Of a stretch of 64,000 nt of DNA, positions 42,700 to 53,842 are shown in pieces. The stretch spans positions 62,001 through 126,000 of the forward strand of contig NNSG01000004.1 in NCBI GenBank assembly GCA_002256485.1, read 5' to 3'. Below the pieces are notes generated by a model. The model was not told the DNA's origin. It saw nothing but the letters and a program-made list of their open reading frames with translations, and made no database searches. The position numbers and the translations under genes were made by a program. The DNA is from Fidelibacterota bacterium 408169. GTDB taxonomy: Bacteria > Fidelibacterota > Marinisomatia > Marinisomatales > TCS55. Every line of letters begins with the position of its first letter. Position 1 is the stretch's first letter.

Positions 42700-44372
42700 T
42701 AGAAAACTGCTGCTTCCTGCCATTCTCCAAATTCAGCTTTTAAGGAAATGACAATTTCGCCCATGGTTGCATACGTCTTTGCTGCATCAACTATGGGCTT
42801 CATTAAATTAGTTTCATTTATACAGGCTTCCTGAATATTTGAAAGTGCTTGCTGAACAGCATCTTCATCACGTTCAGAACGCAATTTATTGAGTGCTTCA
42901 ACCTGTCTTTGCCCCACTTCATCTCCAATTTCCAAAATGGGTATTTCAATTTCTTCATCATCCTTGACAAACTCATTTACGCCTACAACTATCCGTTGTT
43001 TTGAATCCACTTTTCGCTGATATTCTGATGCAGCGTGAGCGATTTCCCTCTGGAAAAACCCCTTTTCAATGCCAGGAATAACACCGCCCATTTCTTCAAT
43101 AGTATGGAAATATTTTTCAGCTTCTTTTTCCAGTTTATCCGTTAACATCTCCATAAACCATGAACCACCGAGAGGATCAGCTACATTTGCAGCGCCGGTT
43201 TCAAAGGCAATTAATTGCTGAGTGCGAAGAGCAATTTCCGCAGCTTTACGAGATGGCAATGCCAATGTTTCATCCATTGAATTGGTATGTAAAGATTGAG
43301 TGCCTCCTAACACAGCTGCCATAGCTTGAAATGCTGTTCTAGCGATGTTTATCTCAGGTTGTTGAGCTGTAAGAGAACATCCGGCAGTTTGTGTATGAAA
43401 ACGCAACTTCCATGATCGGGGGTTTTTAGCTCCATACTTTTCTTTCATATGCCGCGCCCAAATTCGGCGAGCGGCTCGAAATTTTGCTATTTCTTCAAAA
43501 AAGTCTAAGTGGGAGTTAAAAAAGAAAGAAAGTCGTGGAGCAAAATCATCAATGTCCAACCCAGCTTTTATTCCGTATTCAACATATGTAAATCCATCTG
43601 CCAAAGTAAATGCCAATTCCTGTGCTGCAGTTGATCCTGCTTCGCGTATGTGATATCCGCTGATTGAAATGGTATTAAATTTGGGTAAATGCTTTGTACA
43701 ATATGTCATCATATCTGTAATAATACGCATGGAATGTTCCGGTGGGAAAATCCATTCTTTTTGAGCAATGAATTCTTTTAAAATATCATTTTGCAGAGTG
43801 CCACGAATACTTTCCAATGAGATTCCCTGTTTTTCCGCCACAGCAATGTAGAATGCAAGTAAAATAATAGCCGGACCATTAATTGTTTGGGAAACAGAAA
43901 TATCACCCAAATTTATTCCCTCAAACAAACGTTCCATATCTTTGAGAGACGCAACGCTGACACCGCATTTTCCTACTTCCCCAACTGCGTATGGATGATC
44001 AGGATCGTATCCCATTAAAGTAGGCATATCATATGCTACAGAAAGGCCCGTTTGACCATGGCTCAATAAATAGTGGTAGCGCTCATTTGTATCTTCAGGT
44101 GAACCAAATCCTGCAAACTGGCGCATCGTCCACATTTTTCCCCGGTACATATTGGCATGAATTCCCCGTGTATATGGAAATTGTCCGGGGAAACCCAGCT
44201 TCTCCATATATCCATTCTCATTGGATTCAGGATAATAAAGCTGTTTAATCTTTTCACCGCTTAACGTGTCAAAATTGTAATCTCTTGTGCTTGCTTTAGC
44301 TGATTCGTTTTTCCATGTCTTTTCAGCATCATTGAATATGTCGAGTTGTTTGTCCATAATATGGTTTATCAA
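42699..44372 (-). CDS. methylmalonyl-CoA mutase large (catalytic) subunit without B12-binding domain
   Basis: [78 protein letters not shown]. Confidence 0.93.
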   Translation of the reverse strand: MINHIMDKQLDIFNDAEKTWKNESAKASTRDYNFDTLSGEKIKQLYYPESNENGYMEKLGFPGQFPYTRGIHANMYRGKMWTMRQFAGFGSPEDTNERYHYLLSHGQTGLSVAYDMPTLMGYDPDHPYAVGEVGKCGVSVASLKDMERLFEGINLGDISVSQTINGPAIILLAFYIAVAEKQGISLESIRGTLQNDILKEFIAQKEWIFPPEHSMRIITDMMTYCTKHLPKFNTISISGYHIREAGSTAAQELAFTLADGFTYVEYGIKAGLDIDDFAPRLSFFFNSHLDFFEEIAKFRAARRIWARHMKEKYGAKNPRSWKLRFHTQTAGCSLTAQQPEINIARTAFQAMAAVLGGTQSLHTNSMDETLALPSRKAAEIALRTQQLIAFETGAANVADPLGGSWFMEMLTDKLEKEAEKYFHTIEEMGGVIPGIEKGFFQREIAHAASEYQRKVDSKQRIVVGVNEFVKDDEEIEIPILEIGDEVGQRQVEALNKLRSERDEDAVQQALSNIQEACINETNLMKPIVDAAKTYATMGEIVISLKAEFGEWQEAAVF

Positions 44373-44399
44373 AGTGTAGAAATTACTGTATTAAACGGT

Positions 44400-46148
44400 T
44401 TATTTATTCAACGTTTTTTCATTATTAAAAACCGTCATTATTCCTTCAATTATCATCCACCCAATCAAAATAATCAGGAATATATTCAACCCAAACAAAA
44501 ATGAATTTGTTTCAAAAAATTGTACTGCTTTTAAAAAAAGTGATGTAATTGTGATTAACATAATAAACAACATGGGTAATAGTAAAGGGAGAATGGGTTT
44601 TTTCCTTTGCCAAAAATAGAGAGTTAATACCATAAGTGTTAGGGCTGCGAGCATTTGATTACTTGCTCCAAAAATCGGCCACAATGCCCATCCGGTTTGT
44701 TTAACCACACCTGTTGCAGGATCGTTTACATTCGTAAAAACCAATAGCATTGCAGGTATAATGGCTACAAAAGTTGCCAAAATTCTATTCTTTAAGATGG
44801 TTATACCCAACGAATCACCCAATTCTGCTAAAATAAAACGTTGAATACGTGTCGCCGTATCCAACGTTGTAGCTGCAAATGAAATAACCAGAACGGCCAT
44901 TAACGTTTTGGCTAATTCTGGCGGAATACCTATTGATTCAATTAATGCTCCACCACCCAAAACAAATGCAGCTGCTTTATTCCCGCTGGCATGAGCCCAT
45001 GAATCATAATAAACAGCCCAATTCAAATCAGTTACCTGACCCATTGAAGGAAGGCTGCATTGAGATACCAACGCAATGCCGGCAACGGCTGCGATGGTAG
45101 ATGCTAAAGCGAGTGTACCTTCACCAATCATACCACCATAACCCACCATTCGTGCATCGGTAAGTTTATCCAACTGTTTGGATGACGTTCCCGATGAAAC
45201 CAATCCGTGAAATCCACTGATGGCACCACATGCAATTGTAACAAAGAGTAAAGGAAATAAAGAGGGCCCTTCAGTTGTCAAGCGCAGCATGGGTGCATCA
45301 ATAACAGGTCGTGCGATAAAAACACCTAAATATATCAGTCCAAGACCAACAATGAGTTGGTGACTATTGATATAATCACGTGGTTGGAGGAGAATCCACA
45401 CCGGTAAAAGACTGACAATTCCCGAATACAAAAACATTAAAACGACCCAAACGTTTGTCGACTGGGATTGTGTTAAACCCATTGTTTCAAAACTGATAGG
45501 CGTTTTTGTGCCTATCCAAACGAAAAAGTACAGTAACCCCAAGGCTAATAATGACGGTAAAAGTGCATCCATTCCTTTTTTATAGATAAGCCATCCCACA
45601 CCAATGGCTATGATGATTTCAATATTAATGGGTAAGACAGATGTTGGAATTGCTACAAATAAATCTGCAATAGCCATGGCAAAAACAGCCAATACCAGCC
45701 AAACCAACAAAACAATAAAAATGAGAAATAAAACACGTACTCGTCCATTGATGATACGGGATGAAATATCGGCCATACTTTTACCCTTTTCCTTAACACT
45801 CATGACTAGGGCACCGAAATCATGAACCGTTCCAATAAATACAGTTCCCAACACAACCCAAAGTATAGCCGGTAACCAACCCCAGTATGCAGCGACACAG
45901 GGTCCAATAATCGGAGCTGCTCCGGCTATTGAAGTAAAATGATGACCAAAAAGGATGTGTTTTTTAGTTGGGAGGAAATCAATGTTATCACGGAATTCAT
46001 GAGCAGGTGTTGTGAGATCATCATCCAAACCATAGATACGTTTACTCAGCCATTTAGAATAAAATCGATAACCCAGAAAGAAGAGAAAAATACCAAAGAG
46101 GGCAAGGTGGACGGAATTCACTGGATTAGATTGAAACTGTACTATCAA
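44400..46148 (-). CDS. cstA: carbon starvation protein A (CstA) family peptide/pyruvate transporter
   Basis: HHFTSIAGAAPIIGP, GTVHDFGALVMS, GFHGLVSSGTSSKQL motifs. Confidence 0.93.
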   Translation of the reverse strand: MIVQFQSNPVNSVHLALFGIFLFFLGYRFYSKWLSKRIYGLDDDLTTPAHEFRDNIDFLPTKKHILFGHHFTSIAGAAPIIGPCVAAYWGWLPAILWVVLGTVFIGTVHDFGALVMSVKEKGKSMADISSRIINGRVRVLFLIFIVLLVWLVLAVFAMAIADLFVAIPTSVLPINIEIIIAIGVGWLIYKKGMDALLPSLLALGLLYFFVWIGTKTPISFETMGLTQSQSTNVWVVLMFLYSGIVSLLPVWILLQPRDYINSHQLIVGLGLIYLGVFIARPVIDAPMLRLTTEGPSLFPLLFVTIACGAISGFHGLVSSGTSSKQLDKLTDARMVGYGGMIGEGTLALASTIAAVAGIALVSQCSLPSMGQVTDLNWAVYYDSWAHASGNKAAAFVLGGGALIESIGIPPELAKTLMAVLVISFAATTLDTATRIQRFILAELGDSLGITILKNRILATFVAIIPAMLLVFTNVNDPATGVVKQTGWALWPIFGASNQMLAALTLMVLTLYFWQRKKPILPLLLPMLFIMLITITSLFLKAVQFFETNSFLFGLNIFLIILIGWMIIEGIMTVFNNEKTLNK

Positions 46149-48024
46149 CCATAAGCTTTGAAATAGTATTTATTAAACCATCTGTATTCAAACCTAAATT
46201 CTGCAAAAGGACGTTTCGTGGTCCATGCTCAACATATGAATCCGGTAATCCAATCCGCTTCATACGGCCTGTATATCCATGTTCAGACATCCAGGAAATG
46301 ACTCCTTCTCCAAATCCTCCTTTGATAACACCTTCTTCAATCGTAACTATGACTTTGAATTTCTTCAGGGCTGATTTCAAATATGCTGTATCCATGGGTT
46401 TAATAAATTGACAATTGACAACTTCACACGAAATACCGATCGTTTCCAATTTTTCTGCTGCTTTAACAGCATCATACACCATGGGTCCTACAGCTAAAAT
46501 GGCCGCATCAGAGCCATAATTTTCGATCTCCCAGCATCCAATAGGCAACAATTCTGCCTGGCCATTTTGATCAAACTCCACGGCACTTGCTTTCGGGTAG
46601 CGTATGGCGATTGGACGGTCTGTTATATCCAAAGCTGTATAAAGAAGATTACGAAAATCATTACCATTTTTAGGAGCTGCAATAATAATATCTTGGATGC
46701 ATCTTAAATATGCCATATCCAAAGCACCGTGATGAGTGGGGCCGTCTTCCCCAACTATACCTGCTCTATCCATGCAAAAAATAACGGGTAAATGCTGAAT
46801 AGCTGCATCATGAACAATGTGGTCAAACGCTCGTTGTAAAAATGTAGAATATATAGCACAAATGGGCCGCATACCTTCTGTTGCCAAACCGGATGCAAAT
46901 GTAACACCGTGCCCTTCAGCTATTCCTACATCATAATATCGATCAGGAAATTCTTTTTTAAACGGTATTAATCCTGTTCCTTCACCCATGGCAGCTGTAA
47001 TACAAACAACTTCTTTATTATTCCTGGCCGCTTCTCTGGAAATATGACCAAAAACAGTTTGGAAAGAAGGAATGTCTAACACAGGTTGGGGTTGTCCATT
47101 TGTACTGGATGTGGGTGTTGCTTTGACACCATGATACCCTACAGGATCTTTTTCCGCTTCATCCAATCCTTTTCCTTTTTTGGTAACGACATGGAGTAAT
47201 ACCGGCGTTTTTATATCCTTAATATTATTTAACGTATGGACGAGCTCTTCTACATCATGGCCGTCAATCGGTCCAAAATATCGAAAACCTAATTCATCAA
47301 AAATAATGCCCGGAACAATGAGATTTTTTAATCCTTCTTCTATCTTTTTAATAAATATTCTGGTCCATTTTTTACCCATGGGTAGACCGCCGGTCAGTCT
47401 CCATATCTCATCTCTAACGCGATTATAAAGAGGGTTTGTAATAACATGGGTTAAGTGTGTTCGAATCGCACCAACATTCGGGCTAATTGACATATCATTA
47501 TCATTCAAAATAACTAATAATTGCTTGCGTAAATGACCAGCATTATTCAATCCTTCAAACGCTAAACCACCGGTCATAGCACCATCACCTATTACAGCAC
47601 TTACTCGAAAATTATTCCCATGGTGATCACGAGCAGCAGCAATTCCCAATGCTGCAGAAATGGATGTTGATGCATGGCCGGCGCCAAACACATCATACTC
47701 ACTTTCAGTGCGTTTGAGAAAACCACTCAAGCCCTTATGCTGGCGAATAGTTTTCAATTCTTCAAACCTACCGGTGAGAATTTTATGGGCGTAACCTTGA
47801 TGTCCCACATCCCAAACGATTTTATCTTTTGGCGTATTGTAAACATGATGGAGCGCCACGGTTAATTCAATCACACCTAAAGTTGGTGCTAAATGTCCTC
47901 CCGTTTTCGTGATCACATCAATCGTATAACTCCGAACTTCATCGCATAATTGGCGTAATTGATTAGTATTATAACCTCGTATATCCGCCGGGGATTTTAT
48001 TTTTGGCAATAATTCAAGCTGCAT
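46126..48024 (-). CDS. dxs: 1-deoxy-D-xylulose-5-phosphate synthase
   Basis: GHQGYAHKILTGR, GDGAMTGGLAFEGLNNAG, MDRAGIVGEDGPTHHG motifs. Confidence 0.97.
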   Translation of the reverse strand: MQLELLPKIKSPADIRGYNTNQLRQLCDEVRSYTIDVITKTGGHLAPTLGVIELTVALHHVYNTPKDKIVWDVGHQGYAHKILTGRFEELKTIRQHKGLSGFLKRTESEYDVFGAGHASTSISAALGIAAARDHHGNNFRVSAVIGDGAMTGGLAFEGLNNAGHLRKQLLVILNDNDMSISPNVGAIRTHLTHVITNPLYNRVRDEIWRLTGGLPMGKKWTRIFIKKIEEGLKNLIVPGIIFDELGFRYFGPIDGHDVEELVHTLNNIKDIKTPVLLHVVTKKGKGLDEAEKDPVGYHGVKATPTSSTNGQPQPVLDIPSFQTVFGHISREAARNNKEVVCITAAMGEGTGLIPFKKEFPDRYYDVGIAEGHGVTFASGLATEGMRPICAIYSTFLQRAFDHIVHDAAIQHLPVIFCMDRAGIVGEDGPTHHGALDMAYLRCIQDIIIAAPKNGNDFRNLLYTALDITDRPIAIRYPKASAVEFDQNGQAELLPIGCWEIENYGSDAAILAVGPMVYDAVKAAEKLETIGISCEVVNCQFIKPMDTAYLKSALKKFKVIVTIEEGVIKGGFGEGVISWMSEHGYTGRMKRIGLPDSYVEHGPRNVLLQNLGLNTDGLINTISKLMVDSTVSI

Positions 48025-48625
48025 GGGATGATTCTTGTTGGTTTATAGAGTCATTAATACAAAAAGCGGCTTTGTGAAAAATAGTGATGTTATTTAACTC
48101 CGGGTGAAAAGAAAGTGCAATGTGTTGACCTTGTTTTACAACACAAGGTTCATTATTGTACTCAGCGAGAATTTCAACATTTTTACCTATTTTAGTGATT
48201 TTAGGAGCACGAATAAATGTTGCCTTTATTTTTTCTGTATGCCCATTAAGTCTAACAGGTAATTCATCAACAAATGAATGAACTTGTCTTCCATAGGCAT
48301 TACGATCAACCTCCAAATCAATTATACCCAGTGGTTCTACAAGAGGGTGATTTACGTTTTTACTCATCATAATCATCCCTGCGCATGTACCTAATATTGG
48401 TTTATTTTTGGCAAATTCCTTGATCGGTTTATGAAAGTGATTTTTATTCATCAAATTTGTTAGTGTTGTAGACTCACCACCGGGAATGATTAATCCATCC
48501 AGATCATTTAATTCTTCTGAATAGCGGACAATCGTATAATCCATCTTCAAGTCACTCAAGATGATGGCATGTTTTTCAACATCACCTTGTAATGCTAGAA
48601 TACCAATGTTCATTTTAAAAACCAT
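48014..48625 (-). CDS. pdxT: pyridoxal 5'-phosphate synthase glutaminase subunit PdxT
   Basis: IGILALQGDVEKH, IPGGESTTLTNL, GTCAGMI; next to pdxS. Confidence 0.95.
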   Translation of the reverse strand: MVFKMNIGILALQGDVEKHAIILSDLKMDYTIVRYSEELNDLDGLIIPGGESTTLTNLMNKNHFHKPIKEFAKNKPILGTCAGMIMMSKNVNHPLVEPLGIIDLEVDRNAYGRQVHSFVDELPVRLNGHTEKIKATFIRAPKITKIGKNVEILAEYNNEPCVVKQGQHIALSFHPELNNITIFHKAAFCINDSINQQESSHAA

Positions 48626-48669
48626 TCAAAGGATTAAAATTTTTGAAAGGTGTTTTGAAATTGACCAAA

Positions 48670-49551
48670 TCACCATCCCCGTTCCTGTAGTCGTTCTTCT
48701 TCAGGAATTTTGGCAATATCCAGACCTTCCATTGCTTTTTTTAATCCGTGTGAAATAGAAGCCAATTTTTCAGGATTATCGTAATACGTAACTGCTTCTA
48801 CTATAGCGTTAGCCCGTGAGGATGGGTCTTCACTCATAAAAATCCCTGAACCTACAAAAACTGTTTCTGCACCCAATTGCATCATTAACGATGCATCAGC
48901 TGGTGTTGCGATTCCACCGGCAGCGAAATTCGGTACGGGGAGTTTCCCAAGCTTTGCCACTTGCTGAACAAGACTAAAAGGTGCTCCCAATTCTTTCGAT
49001 TGGGCCATGAGTTCATCATTCCCCATTGTTGTTAATTCTTTGATCTGACTTGTCACTTTTCGCATATGACGAACGGCCTCCACAATATTTCCGCTACCCG
49101 CTTCGCCTTTTGTTCTAATCATGGCAGCACCCTCACCAATCCGGCGCAATGCTTCACCCAAATCCCTGCAACCGCAGACAAATGGAACTTTAAAATCATG
49201 TTTCCAAACATGATTATGTTCATCAGCCGGAGTCAGCACTTCACTTTCATCAATAAAATCCACTTCCAGTGCTTCTAGAATTTGCGCTTCGGCAAAATGG
49301 CCAATACGCACTTTTGCCATAACAGGAATGGACACTTCCTTTTGAATAGCTTTAATCATCTTTGGATCGCTCATACGCGAAATCCCACCTTCTTCCCTTA
49401 TTAATGCTGGAATACGTTCCAATGCCATGACAGCTACAGCGCCTGCATCTTCGGCAATTCGTGCTTGTTCCGGATTCATTACATCCATGATGACGCCACC
49501 CTTCAGCATTTCAGCTAAACCGACTTTCACCTCAAAATTTGATTTACTCAT
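48670..49551 (-). CDS. pdxS: pyridoxal 5'-phosphate synthase lyase subunit PdxS
   Basis: [52 protein letters not shown]. Confidence 0.98.
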   Translation of the reverse strand: MSKSNFEVKVGLAEMLKGGVIMDVMNPEQARIAEDAGAVAVMALERIPALIREEGGISRMSDPKMIKAIQKEVSIPVMAKVRIGHFAEAQILEALEVDFIDESEVLTPADEHNHVWKHDFKVPFVCGCRDLGEALRRIGEGAAMIRTKGEAGSGNIVEAVRHMRKVTSQIKELTTMGNDELMAQSKELGAPFSLVQQVAKLGKLPVPNFAAGGIATPADASLMMQLGAETVFVGSGIFMSEDPSSRANAIVEAVTYYDNPEKLASISHGLKKAMEGLDIAKIPEEERLQERGW

Positions 49552-50407
49552 AGATTAGTTCCTCTTCTAGATTTTGACTATAACTTTTAATTTTTGTTGT
49601 TACATCTTCAATAATACTATCCGGAGTTGATGCCCCGGCAGTGACACCCACTGTATCAGAATCATTAAACCAATCCGGATTCAAGTCATCTGCGCAGGTG
49701 ACTTGATAAGAACGGTCATTTCTTTCTTCTGCTAATTGGGTTAACCGCTTTGAATTTGCACTGGTAAACGAACCAATCACAACCATCACATCACATTTTT
49801 CAGATAATTCTTTTAACTGCTGTTGATTCCGTTTGGTTGGAAAACATATTGTATTTACAAACCGTAAATCAAACACTTTTGTCATTAGAATTTTAATAAT
49901 ATCTTGGACATTTTCAATCGTTTGCGTTGATTGACACACAACACCTGCTTTCTTCATTTTTCGAAGTTGATTCGCTTCATCCGGCGTGGCGACAATTATA
50001 GGTTCTTTTATCTGGCTCGCAATTCCAATCACTTCATCATGACCATGATCGCCAACAATAATAGTCTGCCTCCCTTCTTTTTCAAGTTTAATCACTTCAT
50101 CATGAATTTCTTTGACTAAAGGACAGGTCGCATCAATAATATTCATATTTTTTTGCAGTGCATCTACCCACACAGTTGTTGCAGTACCATGGGCACGAAA
50201 CAGGATAGGTTTTTCATTGGGAACATCTTTTAATTTACGTACAACTTTTGCTCCTGCATCATCCAGATCTTTTACAACATTTTCATTATGTACAATATGA
50301 CCCAACATATACACATCACCATTTTGATTTGCAGTTTTATAAGCTAGGTTAACAGCGTCGCGTACACCAAAACAATATCCGGCATCTTTAGTAATGATGA
50401 TTTTCAT
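49544..50407 (-). CDS. ispH: 4-hydroxy-3-methylbut-2-enyl diphosphate reductase
   Basis: [47 protein letters not shown] motifs. Confidence 0.96.
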   Translation of the reverse strand: MKIIITKDAGYCFGVRDAVNLAYKTANQNGDVYMLGHIVHNENVVKDLDDAGAKVVRKLKDVPNEKPILFRAHGTATTVWVDALQKNMNIIDATCPLVKEIHDEVIKLEKEGRQTIIVGDHGHDEVIGIASQIKEPIIVATPDEANQLRKMKKAGVVCQSTQTIENVQDIIKILMTKVFDLRFVNTICFPTKRNQQQLKELSEKCDVMVVIGSFTSANSKRLTQLAEERNDRSYQVTCADDLNPDWFNDSDTVGVTAGASTPDSIIEDVTTKIKSYSQNLEEELIYE

Positions 50408-51399
50408 GTAGATTGTCTTTCCAACGATGCTTTCGTCTCAGAAACAACTTTCGGAATAATCGTTTTTTTATTTCCTTTCACGATTGCTCCGGCTGCAAAT
50501 TTATGACCGCCACCACCAAAATGCCTGGCCACATCATTGATTGCATATTTTCCTTTAGAACGAAAATTTAATCTGCACGTATCGCTGCCATTTTCAAAAA
50601 CCATTACAGCCACTTCCACTCCTTTAATCGACCGGACAAAATCTGTAAATCCATCCACATCTTTTGAACTTGCATTAGCAGCTTTGAGCATTTTTTGATC
50701 AATCCAAAACCAGGCTAATTCGCCATCGCTATCAAAGGTAATATTATCAATAACACGCGCCAATAATCGAACACCTCCCTGAGGTTTTGTTTCATATACA
50801 CGTTGATATATCTTACTCGTTTTCACACCTGCTTTCAAGCATTCGATAGCAATTTCATGACATTTTGCATCCGTATTTGAATACCTGAAGGATCCCGTAT
50901 CAGTCATAATTGCTGTATATAAACCATCACACATTTTTTTTGCTATTGGTTTTTTCCGAACTATTTTCAGATAATCAAAGACCATCGCTCCAGTGGCTGC
51001 AGATTTTGTATCCACCACATTTAGAGTAAATGGGTGATCTTCAGGGTGAGGATGATGATCGATATTTATTGTATGAATATTATAATTTTCAATAGCATTT
51101 TTTATTTTTCTCACGCGTTTGAAATCACCCACATCAAATATGATAGCTAAATCACATTTTTCAAGCCATCCATCGTGATCTAAAGCGTTGTATAATTCAA
51201 AAATTCTATCCTTATTTAAAAAATCATATTCGTCAGGAAGATCCGAACAATTTATTATTCTACATTCCTTACCTTCTTCTAATAAATGATAATACATGGC
51301 TGATGCACTGCCTAAACCATCACCATCGGGGTTTTCGTGCGTCGTCAGTAATATGCGTTCTGACGCTGTTATCATTTGGTTAATCTGTTGCCATTCCAT
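50404..51399 (-). CDS. DHH/DHHA1 phosphoesterase (NrnA-like bifunctional oligoribonuclease/PAP phosphatase)
   Basis: THENPDGDGLGSASAMYYHL, INIDHHPHPEDHPF, FGGGGHKFAAGAI. Confidence 0.92.
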   Translation of the reverse strand: MEWQQINQMITASERILLTTHENPDGDGLGSASAMYYHLLEEGKECRIINCSDLPDEYDFLNKDRIFELYNALDHDGWLEKCDLAIIFDVGDFKRVRKIKNAIENYNIHTINIDHHPHPEDHPFTLNVVDTKSAATGAMVFDYLKIVRKKPIAKKMCDGLYTAIMTDTGSFRYSNTDAKCHEIAIECLKAGVKTSKIYQRVYETKPQGGVRLLARVIDNITFDSDGELAWFWIDQKMLKAANASSKDVDGFTDFVRSIKGVEVAVMVFENGSDTCRLNFRSKGKYAINDVARHFGGGGHKFAAGAIVKGNKKTIIPKVVSETKASLERQST

Positions 51400-51513
51400 C
51401 TATATATTTATTTTTAATTAATTAAGAATTTAGCCGATTTCAGGCTAATAACACACGTGAGAAACGTTATTTATCTTGAAGAAGCATTTTTGAATTATAA
51501 AATCGATTAGTGA

Positions 51514-52056
51514 TTAATCATGTTGCCATTGTTTTTCATCCACGCCCGAATCATACTGAAGTTTCCGGGCCAAAACAAAAAATACATCTGATAATCGATT
51601 TATATACTGCAGCCATGTGTCCGGCAATGGTTCATTTTTATGTAAAGTAACCAATTTCCGCTCTGTGTTTCGGGTGGATGTCCTGGCTAAATGCAAACGA
51701 GCGCTGGCTTCGTTCCCGCCCGGTAAAACAAATTCCTTGAGTGGCGGTAATTCATTGTTCCATGTGTCAACCTGCTTTTCCAATTCAGCGATATATTCAT
51801 CATCAACTGTTTTTATTTCTGTCCCTGGTATGGAAAGGCTGCCGCCTATATTGAACAAATCATTTTGGATTTTTTCCAAGAATGTTATAATACCAGCATC
51901 AGAAATGGCAACTTTTATAAAACCAATGAATGAATTCAATTCATCCAAGGCACCGATGCATTCAATACGGGGTTCATCCTTGGAAATGCGGCTACCATCA
52001 CCAAGACCTGTTTCACCTTTGTCACCCATTCTTGTTACTATTTTGGATATTCTCAT
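51514..52056 (-). CDS. cob(I)alamin adenosyltransferase, PduO type
   Basis: ISKIVTRMGDKGETGLGDGSRISKD, GALDELNSFIG, LPGGNEASARLHLARTSTRNTERKL. Confidence 0.94.
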   Translation of the reverse strand: MRISKIVTRMGDKGETGLGDGSRISKDEPRIECIGALDELNSFIGFIKVAISDAGIITFLEKIQNDLFNIGGSLSIPGTEIKTVDDEYIAELEKQVDTWNNELPPLKEFVLPGGNEASARLHLARTSTRNTERKLVTLHKNEPLPDTWLQYINRLSDVFFVLARKLQYDSGVDEKQWQHD

Positions 52057-53492
52057 AAAAAGAAAATGTACATTACTATAAAATAAAGAGGAATCAATAT
52101 AGGTAGAGAGTATTTTACCAAAAATCCAAAGAAACTTGGCATTTCAATTCCGGTAGATTCAGCAATGGACTTTACCATAAAGTTCGGCGCATTGCCAATA
52201 TACGTATTTGCTCCCATAAATACTGCTCCAGCAGAAATGGCTAACAATGTATTATAATGTGTAGTCATTAATGTGGCAGGATCTCCTCCGGCCGTGTTAA
52301 AAAAGACAAGATACGTAGGCGCATTATCCAAGAAACTGGATAAAATCCCCGTTAGCCAAAAATACATATAATTCACCGGTTCCCCATTATTTGAAACCGA
52401 TTCTATAACCGATGATAAAGCTCCCTTCGTTCCGGCTTTTAATATTGCGATTGCAGGAATAATGGTCACAAATATAGCTGCGAAAAGTTTTGCAACTTCA
52501 ACTATGGGAAACCACGTATACTCATTAGCTTCGCGGATGGTTTGTGAGGTCATTTTCCAACTGATCATTGTGAGCATTAAGAGTAAAATATCCCGGGCTA
52601 AATTTTGTAATTCTACCTCAACATGATAAACGGTGAAATGAATATCCGGCTGCCAAAATCCACTCAACAATACAGATGCAATTACACCACACAATAAGAG
52701 CAAATTGAAAGCACCTTCCAATCCAAGCTTATGATTTTCTTCATCATCTTCAATGGCCTTCTCCTGATTAAATAAATAACTATCAATAATAAAATAAATA
52801 ATGGCAAGGCTGATGACCATAAATAGCATCGGCTTTAACATCGCGGAAGTAGTCCAGAAAAAACTGACACCTTTTAGAAATCCCAGAAAAAGGGGTGGAT
52901 CACCTAAGGGAGTTAATGATCCTCCAATATTGGCAACCAGAAAAATAAAGAAAACAATTGTATGTACTTTATACTGTCGTTGTGCATTTGCGCGAATGAG
53001 AGGCCTAATCAACAACATGGCAGCGCCGGTTGTGCCCATCCAACTTGCAAAAAATGTACCCACTAATATAAGTACTAAATTAGTCATTGGTTTACCAACA
53101 AGAGATCCTGTTAAACGAACCCCGCCTGATATTGTGAACAACGCCAATAGCAGAATAATGAATGGAATATATTCCAATAAGGATACATGGATTAATTCAT
53201 AGAGTGTAATAGGAAAACCCTTCATAACAAGAAATGGTATAATGAATATTGCTGCCCAGAAAAATGATATTTTGCCAAAATTGTGGTGCCAGATTTGAGG
53301 AGCAATAAGTGGAAATAATGCAATTGAGAGTAAAATCCCTGCAAAGGGAATGACCCAAAATATTGAGAGAGTGCTCCCATCCAAATGGGGAAAAGCATTA
53401 TGCCCCTGGTCTGTGGCAAAAACAGTTGATAAAAAACTGATGAAGAATATCAGTTTTTTATAATTATGATGTAAGAGTGAATTCATGAACAA
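52053..53492 (-). CDS. nhaD: NhaD-type sodium:proton antiporter
   Basis: 479 aa, GGSLTPLGDPPLFLGFLKGV and LDNAPTYLVF motifs of the NhaD/arsenite-citrate transporter superfamily. Confidence 0.85.
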   Translation of the reverse strand: MFMNSLLHHNYKKLIFFISFLSTVFATDQGHNAFPHLDGSTLSIFWVIPFAGILLSIALFPLIAPQIWHHNFGKISFFWAAIFIIPFLVMKGFPITLYELIHVSLLEYIPFIILLLALFTISGGVRLTGSLVGKPMTNLVLILVGTFFASWMGTTGAAMLLIRPLIRANAQRQYKVHTIVFFIFLVANIGGSLTPLGDPPLFLGFLKGVSFFWTTSAMLKPMLFMVISLAIIYFIIDSYLFNQEKAIEDDEENHKLGLEGAFNLLLLCGVIASVLLSGFWQPDIHFTVYHVEVELQNLARDILLLMLTMISWKMTSQTIREANEYTWFPIVEVAKLFAAIFVTIIPAIAILKAGTKGALSSVIESVSNNGEPVNYMYFWLTGILSSFLDNAPTYLVFFNTAGGDPATLMTTHYNTLLAISAGAVFMGANTYIGNAPNFMVKSIAESTGIEMPSFFGFLVKYSLPILIPLYFIVMYIFFL

Positions 53493-53629
53493 TATATTAT
53501 CAAATTCAATGTCGTGACTAAAATAATAAGCGTGAGTTTAATATGTTTTCTTTATTTATTGAAGTAAAAGAAGGCATTGAAAAACTAGATCCTTTGGAAC
53601 CCAATAGATAAAATAGCGTAATTTGAAAT

Positions 53630-53842
53630 ATGGATATCATATTAGGAATCACCGTTATCGCAGTTGCACTGCTGGCTATGTCTGTGGGAATCATTTTCAA
53701 AAATAAACCATTGCGTGGTTCCTGCGGAGGGCAGAGTGGAAAAGTTATCATTGATGGAGTTGAAGTAACCTGTCCGACCTGTAGAGGTGATTCAGAAAAA
53801 TGTGATCAAAATCTGATCAGGGAAGAAAAGCAACCTTTATAA
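53630..53842 (+). CDS. nqrM: Na(+)-NQR maturation protein NqrM (DUF539)
   Basis: 70 aa, one TM then GSCGG...CPTC...KCD; adjacent to nqr-apbE. Confidence 0.85.
   Translation: MDIILGITVIAVALLAMSVGIIFKNKPLRGSCGGQSGKVIIDGVEVTCPTCRGDSEKCDQNLIREEKQPL

Noticed and set aside
51617-52081. 154-aa plus-strand ORF antisense to the adenosyltransferase gene
   Set aside because: No recognisable motifs and fully contained opposite a well-supported PduO-type gene.
53518-53751. 77-aa minus-strand ORF opposite nqrM
   Set aside because: Antisense to nqrM, which has a recognisable Cys pattern; no support for the antisense frame.
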